Positions 1 to 6,771 of a DNA stretch of 40,862 nucleotides are shown here, one piece after another. The DNA comes from Candidatus Sabulitectum sp. (GTDB lineage: Bacteria; Fermentibacterota; Fermentibacteria; Fermentibacterales; JCC-6). The position numbers and the translations under genes are program-made. How positions within the stretch are numbered: position 1 is the stretch's first letter; each line of letters starts with the position of its first letter. The stretch spans positions 1 to 40,862 of the forward strand of contig JAIOSV010000014.1 of the NCBI GenBank assembly GCA_021107435.1, given 5' to 3'. The notes under the pieces are model-generated. The model had not been told where the DNA came from and did not search any database. It saw only the letters and a list, made by a program, of their open reading frames with translations.

Positions 1-359
1 AGGGGGGCTACATCGCAGGAGGAACCTACGCGGGAAGTGGTGGTTATCTGGTTCGTTATGCACCCGAAACAGGAATTGAGAGCGAAGAACCTTCAGCAGT
101 TATTACACTTGGTGTTTCTCCCAATCCGTTCTCTTCCAGTTTAAGTATCAGCTTTGATATTCCTGAACCAACTCTTGTTGAGCTTTCGATCTATGATCTT
201 TCAGGCAGGGTGATTGAGGAACTGATCAATGGTTCAGTTTCATCTGGAGAACATACTTCTGTCTGGAATCCAGGTGTTTCTGTTCCTGCCGGTTGCTATA
301 TGGCAAGGTTGTCTACTTCCTGTGGTTCAACCTCTGTGATGTGTGTGTATCTGAAGTGA
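1..359 (+). CDS. Secreted protein, C-terminal fragment with T9SS-type-A-like sorting domain (5' truncated)
   Basis: Frame 3 is open from the window edge to the TGA at 357-359, giving about 118 residues of a longer protein. The last 80 or so residues have the layout of a C-terminal secretion/anchoring domain: SPNPF, alternating beta strands, IYDLSGRVIEEL, a GEH...W turn, and PAGCYMARL near the end. In the family this domain is a signal removed after export, not the functional part of the protein. The preceding part is rich in Gly and Tyr (GGYIAGGTYAGSGGYLV) and could be the last blade of a repeat domain. The upstream function cannot be seen. Two other genes in the window (6772-8961 and the minus-strand gene at 39290) end in the same kind of domain. 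Confidence 0.75.
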   Translation, partial: GGYIAGGTYAGSGGYLVRYAPETGIESEEPSAVITLGVSPNPFSSSLSISFDIPEPTLVELSIYDLSGRVIEELINGSVSSGEHTSVWNPGVSVPAGCYMARLSTSCGSTSVMCVYLK

Positions 360-363
360 AAGC

Positions 364-440
<77 letters not shown>

Positions 441-458
441 ACCGATACTGATTTGAAA

Positions 459-480
459 GGGGACATGCGGGCATGTCCCC
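459..480 (-). other. Perfect hairpin between tRNA-Lys and tRNA-Arg
   Basis: A 10-bp perfect inverted repeat (GGGGACATGC at 459-468, GCATGTCCCC at 471-480) with a 2-nt centre fills most of the spacer between the tRNA-Lys and tRNA-Arg genes. Read on the minus strand it is followed by TTTC, so it could be a weak terminator, but tRNA-Arg lies just downstream. A processing hairpin in the tRNA precursor is equally likely. Confidence 0.6.
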
Positions 481-481
481 C

Positions 482-557
482 TGGTACGCCCCCCGGGACT
501 TGAACCCGGAACCCACGGATTAAGAGTCCGTTGCTCTGCCAATTGAGCCAGGAGCGC
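482..557 (-). tRNA. tRNA-Lys (anticodon CTT)
   Basis: Reverse-complement cloverleaf. The acceptor GCGCTCC pairs with GGGGCGT. The anticodon stem ACGGA/TCCGT encloses loop CTCTTAA, so the anticodon is CTT. The T arm is CCGGG-TTCAAGT-CCCGG. Discriminator A is followed by an encoded CCA (482-484). It is the middle gene of the minus-strand tRNA cluster. Confidence 0.95.
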
Positions 558-562
558 ATCGA

Positions 563-639
563 TGGGGTGGGTGACCGGGCTTGAACCGGCGACCACCTGA
601 ACCACAATCAGGGGCTCTACCAACTGAACTACACCCACC
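563..639 (-). tRNA. tRNA-His (anticodon GTG)
   Basis: Reverse-complement cloverleaf. The acceptor GTGGGTG pairs with CACCCAC. The anticodon stem CCTGA/TCAGG encloses loop TTGTGGT, so the anticodon is GTG. The extra G-1 (position 639) faces discriminator C73, the histidine identity feature. CCA is encoded at 563-565. It is the promoter-proximal gene of the cluster. Confidence 0.95.
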
Positions 640-653
640 ACCGAAGTGCACCA

Positions 654-682
654 ATTCTAAGAGTATCGCTGTAATTCGTCAA
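654..682 (-). promoter_or_regulatory. Sigma70-type promoter of the tRNA cluster
   Basis: On the minus strand, TTGACG (677-682) and TAGAAT (654-659) are separated by exactly 17 bp, and the expected start lies just upstream of tRNA-His. Both hexamers match the consensus at 5 of 6 positions. Confidence 0.75.
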
Positions 683-701
683 CCTTTGCGGTTGTGCAGT
701 C

Positions 702-730
702 TTGACGAACAGTTATTTCGTGTGTAGTAA
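702..730 (+). promoter_or_regulatory. Candidate nrdR promoter (possible leaderless start)
   Basis: TTGACG (702-707), a 17-bp spacer, then TAGTAA (725-730). Transcription would start at about 737-738, on the nrdR ATG itself. No Shine-Dalgarno sequence precedes that ATG, which fits a leaderless mRNA. The -10 box is weak, so this is an inference. Confidence 0.45.
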
Positions 731-737
731 CACCAGT

Positions 738-1190
738 ATGAGATGTCCAAGGTGTTCCAACAGTAATGACAGGGTAATTGATTCCCGCACAGTCAAAGAT
801 GGCCGGGCAACCAGGCGAAGGCGGGAGTGCAACGAATGCGGTTATCGGTTTACCACTTACGAGTACATCGAGACCAGCTATCCTTCAGTTGTAAAAAAGA
901 ACGGGCAGCGGGAGCCTTTTGATCCCAAGAAACTTGAAAAGGGTATTGCGCGATCCTGCGAGAAGCGTTCTGTTTCCAGTGAGCAGATTCAGAAACTTGT
1001 GGAGCAGATAATCTCCAGGGTTACAGAAGAGTATCCCGATGAGGTTGAAGGAGAATTCATAGGCGAATGCGTCATGGAATTACTCCAGGATGTGGATCAG
1101 GTCGCCTATGTTCGATTTGCCAGCGTGTACAGACAGTTTAAGGATGTGTCCCAGTTTCGAGAGGAATTGGACAAACTTCTTAAGGGCTGA
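738..1190 (+). CDS. nrdR: Transcriptional repressor NrdR
   Basis: A 150-residue protein, the usual length for NrdR, the ATP/dATP-sensing repressor of ribonucleotide reductase genes. The N-terminal zinc ribbon has Cys3/Cys6 (MRCPRC) and Cys31/Cys34 (ECNEC), with the basic run RRRR between the pairs. The ATP-cone domain follows from about residue 48 (VVKKNGQREPFDPKKL) to the end. I chose the ATG at 738 because the family begins M-x-C-P-x-C. An upstream in-frame TTG at 702 would add 12 unconserved residues and coincides with a promoter -35 box. No nrd gene is in the window, so the target is elsewhere. The gene stands alone, divergent from the tRNA cluster and followed by 144 bp of AT-rich spacer before rnfC. 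Confidence 0.95.
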   Translation: MRCPRCSNSNDRVIDSRTVKDGRATRRRRECNECGYRFTTYEYIETSYPSVVKKNGQREPFDPKKLEKGIARSCEKRSVSSEQIQKLVEQIISRVTEEYPDEVEGEFIGECVMELLQDVDQVAYVRFASVYRQFKDVSQFREELDKLLKG

Positions 1191-1334
1191 AAAGAACCAA
1201 TCTATTTTGTATATTCGACGAATCCATGATGTCTTTCAATTATTGTTTTGCTGTTTTGGTGACAGTGAGCTTGAATAGTTATGTAATTAGAAGTGAGATA
1301 ACAATATAGAATCTAACACCAACAATGGAGGAGC

Positions 1335-2648
1335 ATGAGCAAGGTAAAAAGCTTTGCCGGCGGCGCGCACCCTTCGGGAAACAAGGACTTGTCAAGCGGT
1401 GCAGCCGTAGTCAGACTCCCTGCTCCCGAGGTTGTTACCGTTCCTCTCTGTCAGCACCTTGGAGCCCCGTCCAGGCCGGTTGTTAAACCTGGCGATGAAG
1501 TTAAAAGGGGTTCAGTGATCGGAGAACAGAACGGCTTTATCAGCCTGCCAACCCATTCCCCTGTTAATGGAAAGGTGCTCAGGGTTGAGAATGCCCCGAT
1601 GCCCCATATGCGCAGTGGCCCCGCGGTTGTGATCAAGACAGAATCAGAAGATGGCGGAGAAGTTTACGAGCCTGTCCCTGACTGGAGGAACGCAGACATT
1701 TCTCTGATAGTAAACAGGATAAAGGAAGCCGGCGTCTGCGGAATGGGCGGAGCATCATTTCCCACTTACGTGAAGCTTTCCCCTCCAGAGGGTGTGAAGA
1801 TTGATACACTGATAATCAATGGTGTTGAATGTGAACCGTACCTTACTGCTGATCACCGTCTCATGCTGGAGAGGGCTGATGACCTTATCACAGGAATGAA
1901 TATTCTCGCCCGAGTTCTGGGTGTTACCGATCCCTGTATCGGCATTGAGGTGAATAAACCGGATGCTATTGAACTGCTGGAGAAAAAGGGCGCAAAGGTT
2001 ATTCGTCTGAAGGTGCAGTACCCTCAGGGCGCTGAGAAACAGCTTATTGACGCCGCAGTCGGCAGAGAAGTACCGGCCGGCGGGCTTCCCCTGAATGTGG
2101 GCGTGGTGGTTCAGAATGTAGGGACCTGCGTTGCTGTTACTGAAGCAGTCTGCAAGGGTATGCCATGCATCAGAAGAATTACAACGGTTTCCGGCATGGG
2201 CGTGAACAGCCCGGGTAACTTTAATGTTTGCGTTGGAACTCCTGTTTCCACTCTTATCGACGCAGCCGGAGGCTACAAGGGAGATGTGCGGAGATTGATC
2301 AGCGGTGGACCCATGATGGGGATGGCCATGTTCACCGATGCAGCTCCAGTGACAAAAGGCACAAGCGGAATCCTTGCTCTTGTCCCCGCTGAGGTCAGAG
2401 ATGTTGTGGAGGGTCCCTGTATCAGGTGCGGGAAGTGTGTGGATGTGTGTCCTTTGAGGCTTTGCGCAAGTGTTATTGCCACTGCCTCCGAATATGGCAA
2501 ATGGGAAGACGCGGAAAAAGCTGGAGCCCTTAACTGTATGGCCTGCGGAACCTGCAGCTATGTATGTCCCGCCGGCAGATATCTTGTTCATCACATAAAA
2601 CGGGCACAGAATGAAATCCGTGCCCTTGCTCGTGCGAGGGAGGCGTAA
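1335..2648 (+). CDS. rnfC: Ion-translocating oxidoreductase complex subunit C (RnfC)
   Basis: A 437-residue peripheral subunit of the Rnf complex, which couples electron flow between reduced ferredoxin and NAD+ to Na+ or H+ transport. RnfC carries the NAD(H)/FMN site and two [4Fe-4S] clusters. The N-terminal segment with GGAHPSGNK is typical of RnfC/NqrF-like subunits. The central Rossmann-like part contains GMGGASFPT and NGVECEPYLTADHRLM. The two ferredoxin motifs are CIRCGKCVDVCP (from about residue 362) and CMACGTCSYVCP (from about residue 401). A GGAGGA Shine-Dalgarno lies very close to the ATG. It is the first gene of a tight rnfCDGEAB operon; rnfD starts at the next base after its stop. 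No C-terminal repeat extension is present, unlike enterobacterial RnfC. Confidence 0.95.
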   Translation: MSKVKSFAGGAHPSGNKDLSSGAAVVRLPAPEVVTVPLCQHLGAPSRPVVKPGDEVKRGSVIGEQNGFISLPTHSPVNGKVLRVENAPMPHMRSGPAVVIKTESEDGGEVYEPVPDWRNADISLIVNRIKEAGVCGMGGASFPTYVKLSPPEGVKIDTLIINGVECEPYLTADHRLMLERADDLITGMNILARVLGVTDPCIGIEVNKPDAIELLEKKGAKVIRLKVQYPQGAEKQLIDAAVGREVPAGGLPLNVGVVVQNVGTCVAVTEAVCKGMPCIRRITTVSGMGVNSPGNFNVCVGTPVSTLIDAAGGYKGDVRRLISGGPMMGMAMFTDAAPVTKGTSGILALVPAEVRDVVEGPCIRCGKCVDVCPLRLCASVIATASEYGKWEDAEKAGALNCMACGTCSYVCPAGRYLVHHIKRAQNEIRALARAREA

Positions 2649-3731
2649 ATGACTGAAAACAGAATATTTGATCTTGCCGTCTCACCGCATGTCGGTTCTT
2701 CAAAGAATACAAAAAAAATCATGTGGGATGTGGTTATTGCGCTGATTCCCGCTCTCATTGCGGCCTTCTGGTTCTTTGGGCCCCGAGCTCTCATGCTTGT
2801 CGCCGCCAGTGTGGGAGCTGCAGTGCTGACGGAGTGGCTCTGCCTGAAATTCATGAAGAGGCCGGTCAATTTCGCTTTCGACGGAAGTGCTGTGGTAACA
2901 GGATTACTGCTTGCATACAATGTTCCGCCCGGTGTGCCCTGGTGGCTTCCCGTTATTGGCAGTGCTTTTGCCATTGCAGTCGCGAAACAGGCCTTCGGTG
3001 GTCTGGGCCATAACATCGTAAATCCGGCACTGCTGGGGCGTGCTTTCCTGGTCGCGAGCTTTCCAGTCCTCATGACCGCTGGATGGATTGCTCCCATGCA
3101 GTGGAAGGACGGCGAAAGAATTGATGTACAGGCCTGCGGTGTATCAACTGCGCAACTCAGTGAATCCGGCGAATTCGATGCTCTTTCAGGGGCAACGCCC
3201 TTGAACGCGCTCAAGCAGACTTTCACATGGGAGGGAGAGCCGGAAAGATCTGAAGAAGTAAGATCCATGCTTTTCTCCAAAGAGAGCATAAAGAACCTTT
3301 TCATGGGTCGCATAGGTGGTTGTATTGGTGAGACCAGTGTTATTATGCTGCTTCTGGGGGCCATATACCTGGTTCTGCGTGGCGTTCTTGAGCTACGGCT
3401 GCCCCTTAGCTATCTGGGTTCTGTTGCCCTTTTCGGCTGGCTTTTCGGAGGACAGGGCTGGTTAGACGGGAATCCGCTTTTTCACCTTCTGGCAGGTGGA
3501 GTGATTCTGGGTGGATTCTTCATGGTTACTGATATGGTAACGACTCCTGTGACCAAAAAAGGCAGAATAATATTCGGTGTCGGAGCCGGTCTGCTTACTA
3601 TGGTAATTCGAAGATGGGGCGGTTATCCGGAAGGATGCAGCTACTCAATTCTTCTTATGAATCTTTGTACACCTCTGATAGACAGATACACCAAACCGCT
3701 GAGTTTTGGGGAGGTGAAGAAGAATGGGTGA
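2649..3731 (+). CDS. rnfD: Ion-translocating oxidoreductase complex subunit D (RnfD)
   Basis: A 360-residue polytopic inner-membrane subunit with about eight to ten hydrophobic segments. It begins with the conserved SPH (AVSPHVGS). The FMN attachment motif SGAT is at residues 180-183 (DALSGATPL); in the family FMN is linked through a phosphoester to the Thr. GGLGHNIVNPALLGRAFL and the C-terminal VTDMVTTPVTKKGRIIFG are typical of RnfD/NqrB. The start abuts the rnfC stop, and the 3' end overlaps rnfG by 8 nt. Confidence 0.95.
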   Translation: MTENRIFDLAVSPHVGSSKNTKKIMWDVVIALIPALIAAFWFFGPRALMLVAASVGAAVLTEWLCLKFMKRPVNFAFDGSAVVTGLLLAYNVPPGVPWWLPVIGSAFAIAVAKQAFGGLGHNIVNPALLGRAFLVASFPVLMTAGWIAPMQWKDGERIDVQACGVSTAQLSESGEFDALSGATPLNALKQTFTWEGEPERSEEVRSMLFSKESIKNLFMGRIGGCIGETSVIMLLLGAIYLVLRGVLELRLPLSYLGSVALFGWLFGGQGWLDGNPLFHLLAGGVILGGFFMVTDMVTTPVTKKGRIIFGVGAGLLTMVIRRWGGYPEGCSYSILLMNLCTPLIDRYTKPLSFGEVKKNG

Positions 3732-4326
3732 AATCCTTAGAGTCGGATTTATGCTGATGCTGGTTGCTGTGATAGCGGCGGTGGCGCTGGGGTATGTTAA
3801 TTCCATTACTTCACCGATTATCGCAGAGCAGAAGGAACAGGCAAAGCTGGACGCGATGATTGACGTCGCAGGCTCTCTTGCTTCCGGAGAACTTACCTTT
3901 GACAGCCTTTCCGTACCTGAGCTTGAGAACCCCTACGCGGAAGTTGATGAGACCCTGGCGGTGGTTTCTGTAACCGATTCTACCGGAACTGAACTGGGTT
4001 ATCTCTTTGTTGCTTACGGAAAGGGTTATTCCAGCACTGTTCAGACTATGATTGCGGTAAACACTGCAGGCACAGTTACTGGAAATACGGTTCTGTACCA
4101 GCAGGAGACCCCGGGGCTTGGTGCTAATGTGTCCAACCCGGCCAGATTTCTATACCAGTTCGACGGGCTGAATGCTTCTTCACTTCTTTTGTCAAAGGAT
4201 GGGGGGGGACTGGATTCAATAACTGGAAGCACCATCACCTCCAGGGCAGTAACAAACTCGGTAAGAGATGGGCTTGATGCCCTTTGCGAAGCCGGTCTTA
4301 TTCCTGTGTCAGGAGGTGCCCAATGA
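3724..4326 (+). CDS. rnfG: Ion-translocating oxidoreductase complex subunit G (RnfG)
   Basis: A 200-residue subunit with one N-terminal membrane segment (about residues 5-25) and a large extracytoplasmic FMN-binding domain. The FMN motif reads TGSTITS (residues 167-173); Thr170 is the expected covalent FMN site by analogy to SGAT in RnfG/NqrC. The ETPGLGANVSNPARFLYQF segment is also conserved. Its stop overlaps the rnfE start as ATGA. Confidence 0.93.
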   Translation: MGEILRVGFMLMLVAVIAAVALGYVNSITSPIIAEQKEQAKLDAMIDVAGSLASGELTFDSLSVPELENPYAEVDETLAVVSVTDSTGTELGYLFVAYGKGYSSTVQTMIAVNTAGTVTGNTVLYQQETPGLGANVSNPARFLYQFDGLNASSLLLSKDGGGLDSITGSTITSRAVTNSVRDGLDALCEAGLIPVSGGAQ

Positions 4327-4934
4327 GTATAGCACAGGATTTTTCCAAGGGAATAATGAGAGAGAATCCAGTGTTCAAGCAGGCTCTGGGCATGTGCCCT
4401 TTCCTTGCGGTAACTACCAGTGTGGAGAACGCTCTGGGAATGGGGGCAGCAGCTACATTTGTACTGGTCTTCTCCAACTTCCTGGTTTCTCTGTTCAGGA
4501 AGGTGATTCCCGCCAAGGTGAGAATTCCCAGCTACATCGTTATAATTGCCACTTTTGTAACGCTGGTTGACCTTCTTATGAACGCTTACCTGCCTGCTTT
4601 GCACCAGAGTCTCGGAATTTTTATACCCCTGATTGTGGTGAACTGCATCATTCTGGGCAGAGCCGAGGGATTTGCCAACAAAAACAAGGTTCTTCCTTCA
4701 ATAGTTGATGGTGTAGGAATGGGATTCGGATTTACCCTTGCGATGGTGATAATGGCGACATTCAGAGAAATTCTCGGCAATGGAAGCTGGCTTGGTTTTA
4801 ATCTTCTTGGAGAATCCTACCAGAATCAGCCAATGCTGATTGCCATTCTGGCTCCGGGAGCATTTATTCTTATGGCATTCATACTTGGCTTCTTCAACAT
4901 AATGGAGAAGCGCAAAAGAGGAGGTGCCAAATGA
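4323..4934 (+). CDS. rnfE: Ion-translocating oxidoreductase complex subunit E (RnfE)
   Basis: A 203-residue integral membrane subunit, one of the RnfA/RnfE pair that lies in inverted topology and is thought to form the central electron and ion path. It opens MSIAQDFSKGIMRENPVFKQALGMCPFLAVTT, where the Cys of GMCPFLA corresponds to a metal-ligand Cys of the family. A second conserved Cys is in VVNCIILGRAE. I chose the ATG at 4323: AGGAGG lies just upstream and the ATGA overlaps the rnfG stop. A start further upstream would extend into rnfG without family support. Confidence 0.95.
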   Translation: MSIAQDFSKGIMRENPVFKQALGMCPFLAVTTSVENALGMGAAATFVLVFSNFLVSLFRKVIPAKVRIPSYIVIIATFVTLVDLLMNAYLPALHQSLGIFIPLIVVNCIILGRAEGFANKNKVLPSIVDGVGMGFGFTLAMVIMATFREILGNGSWLGFNLLGESYQNQPMLIAILAPGAFILMAFILGFFNIMEKRKRGGAK

Positions 4935-5575
4935 TTAACTCAATGCTCATGTGGGTGATTGTTGCTGCGCCTGACGGCGGGGAACCGTCATTCAGTATCG
5001 CGAAGATGATGGCAATAATCGTGAGTGCCATCTTTATCAACAACTATGTTCTATCACGTTTCCTGGGCATCTGCCCGTTTCTGGGAGTCTCCAAGCAGCT
5101 GGACAGTGCTGTTGGAATGGGTGCCGCTGTGGTGTTTGTTATGGTTCTTGCTACACTGGGTTCCTGGCTGGTCTATCACAATGTGCTGGTGCCAAACGGA
5201 ATGGAGTATCTCCGCACAATCACCTTCATCATCATTATAGCCAGTCTGGTGCAGCTTGTGGAGATGATTCTTCAGAAGTTCAGTCCTGCTCTCTATGATG
5301 CTCTGGGTATCTTTCTGCCACTGATTACCACTAACTGCGCGATTCTCGGAGTGGCTGTGCTTAACATTGATGACAAATACAGTCTGGGATACTCTCTTAT
5401 CAACTCTGTCGCTGCGGGTATAGGCTTCACGCTGGCTCTTGTGCTGATGGCTGGCCTTCGTGAGAGAATGGAAACGGCAAATGTTCCCGAGGCCCTCAAA
5501 GGGCTGCCTCTGGCTTTTCTGATCGCGGGAGCTATGTCCATTGCCTTCCTGGGCTTTGCCGGGCTGGGGGGGTAG
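4931..5575 (+). CDS. rnfA: Ion-translocating oxidoreductase complex subunit A (RnfA)
   Basis: A 214-residue multi-pass membrane subunit, partner of RnfE. Signature segments are NNYVLSRFLGICPFLGVSK and ITTNCAILGVAVLN, each with a conserved Cys used in the family to bind the membrane iron centre. It overlaps rnfE by ATGA and has an AGGAGG site. The N-terminus is about 20 residues longer than usual (MINSMLMWVIVAAPDGGEPS precedes the conserved part). Confidence 0.94.
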   Translation: MINSMLMWVIVAAPDGGEPSFSIAKMMAIIVSAIFINNYVLSRFLGICPFLGVSKQLDSAVGMGAAVVFVMVLATLGSWLVYHNVLVPNGMEYLRTITFIIIIASLVQLVEMILQKFSPALYDALGIFLPLITTNCAILGVAVLNIDDKYSLGYSLINSVAAGIGFTLALVLMAGLRERMETANVPEALKGLPLAFLIAGAMSIAFLGFAGLGG

Positions 5576-5578
5576 ACA

Positions 5579-6634
5579 ATGCTAACACTGGCAGCACAGA
5601 TAACACTGGTTCTCGCAACCCAGCAGCAGAATGCTTCAATACTGTCTGCGATTACCGGACCGGTTATAGCAATGGGTTCAATCGGCCTTCTTCTTGGACT
5701 TGGTCTTGCTTTCGCGGCAAAAAAGTTTGCCGTACAGAAGGATCCCAGGGTAGAAGCAATCCTTGAGGTACTTCCAAGCGCTAACTGCGGTGGTTGCGGC
5801 TACCCCGGTTGTGCCGCGTTCGCTATTGCTGTTGTTGAAGGAAATACTTCTGTAAGTGGTTGTACAGCCGCCAGCTCTGTGGTTAACGCGGCAATTGCAA
5901 AGATCATGGGCACCGTGGCGGAGGAAAAGGAAAAAATGGTTGCCACTATTCTCTGCAATGGCGGCAAATCCGCAGTGGATGCCTTCAACTACAGCGGTCC
6001 GTCAAGCTGTGTATCCATTTCTATGGTTATGGGCGGGCAGAAGGCCTGTACATACGGCTGTCTGGGATCCGGGGACTGTATTGATGTATGTCCCTTTGAC
6101 GCTATGACTATGGGTGACAATGGTATACCTTTAATTGACTCAGATAAATGTGTAGCCTGCGGAAAGTGCGTTGATGTCTGTCCCAGAAACATAATTACCC
6201 TCTGGCCCGTAAGTCGGAAGGTCGTAATTGCCTGTTCCAGCAAGGACAAAGGCGGGGTGGCAAGAAAGGCATGCTCAGTGGCATGCATTGGCTGTCGGAA
6301 GTGCGCAAAGGTTTGTCCTGCTGACGCAGTTATCATTGATGGATTTCTGGCAAGAATTAATCCTGACAAATGTATTAACTGCGGACTCTGTGCTTCCGAG
6401 TGTCCGACCGGAGCCATCATCGATGGTATTCCGGTGCGACCCAAGGCATTTATTGATACAACATGCATTGGCTGTACTCTCTGTACCAGAGTCTGTCCCA
6501 CAGATGCTATTGAGGGCTCGCTGAAGGAGAAGCACACAGTAATTGCCGATAAATGCATCGGCTGCGGCCAGTGTGTAGAGAAGTGTCCCAAGAAATCCAT
6601 CAAGATGATGGGGGGGGTTCTTTCTCAGCAGTAG
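5579..6634 (+). CDS. rnfB: Ion-translocating oxidoreductase complex subunit B (RnfB), multi-ferredoxin form
   Basis: A 351-residue entry subunit that accepts electrons from ferredoxin. One N-terminal membrane segment (about residues 22-46) is followed by the four-Cys Fe-S domain (CGGCGYPGC from residue 70, with a fourth Cys in SVSGC). Then come six ferredoxin-type cysteine groups: CLGSGDCIDVCP, CVACGKCVDVCP, CIGCRKCAKVCP, CINCGLCASECP, CIGCTLCTRVCP and CIGCGQCVEKCP. Proteobacterial RnfB has two such groups; expanded forms are known in anaerobes such as acetogens. It is the last gene of the operon and is followed by a hairpin. I see no frameshift or lost ligand. Confidence 0.95.
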   Translation: MLTLAAQITLVLATQQQNASILSAITGPVIAMGSIGLLLGLGLAFAAKKFAVQKDPRVEAILEVLPSANCGGCGYPGCAAFAIAVVEGNTSVSGCTAASSVVNAAIAKIMGTVAEEKEKMVATILCNGGKSAVDAFNYSGPSSCVSISMVMGGQKACTYGCLGSGDCIDVCPFDAMTMGDNGIPLIDSDKCVACGKCVDVCPRNIITLWPVSRKVVIACSSKDKGGVARKACSVACIGCRKCAKVCPADAVIIDGFLARINPDKCINCGLCASECPTGAIIDGIPVRPKAFIDTTCIGCTLCTRVCPTDAIEGSLKEKHTVIADKCIGCGQCVEKCPKKSIKMMGGVLSQQ

Positions 6635-6657
6635 ATATGTCTTTTCCCCTGTACTGG

Positions 6658-6685
6658 AAGGGACCACCGATTCCGGCGGTCCCTT
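6658..6685 (+). terminator. Hairpin after the rnf operon, probable terminator
   Basis: The stem AAGGGACC / GGTCCCTT (8 bp), extended inward by CC/GG past one mismatch, sits 24 nt after the rnfB stop. Only a short T run follows, so termination may be partial. Confidence 0.55.
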
Positions 6686-6698
6686 TGCGCGTGCGCTA

Positions 6699-6727
6699 TT
6701 GACTTTTAGAAAAGGAGGCAGGATAAT
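6699..6727 (+). promoter_or_regulatory. Sigma70-type promoter of the 6772 gene
   Basis: TTGACT (6699-6704), a 17-bp spacer and GATAAT (6722-6727), each matching the consensus at 5 of 6 positions. It lies 45 bp before the gene start and after the rnf hairpin, so the gene forms its own unit. Confidence 0.65.
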
Positions 6728-6771
6728 TATTCAATAATATCTGGATAGCTTTTCAACAGAGGAGGTTGCCT

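Noticed and set aside
1191..1334. Possible small gene or riboswitch between nrdR and rnfC.
   Set aside because: AT-rich spacer with no stable long stem and no good open frame; possible promoter fragments (TTGAAT at 1271) lack a matching -10 box.
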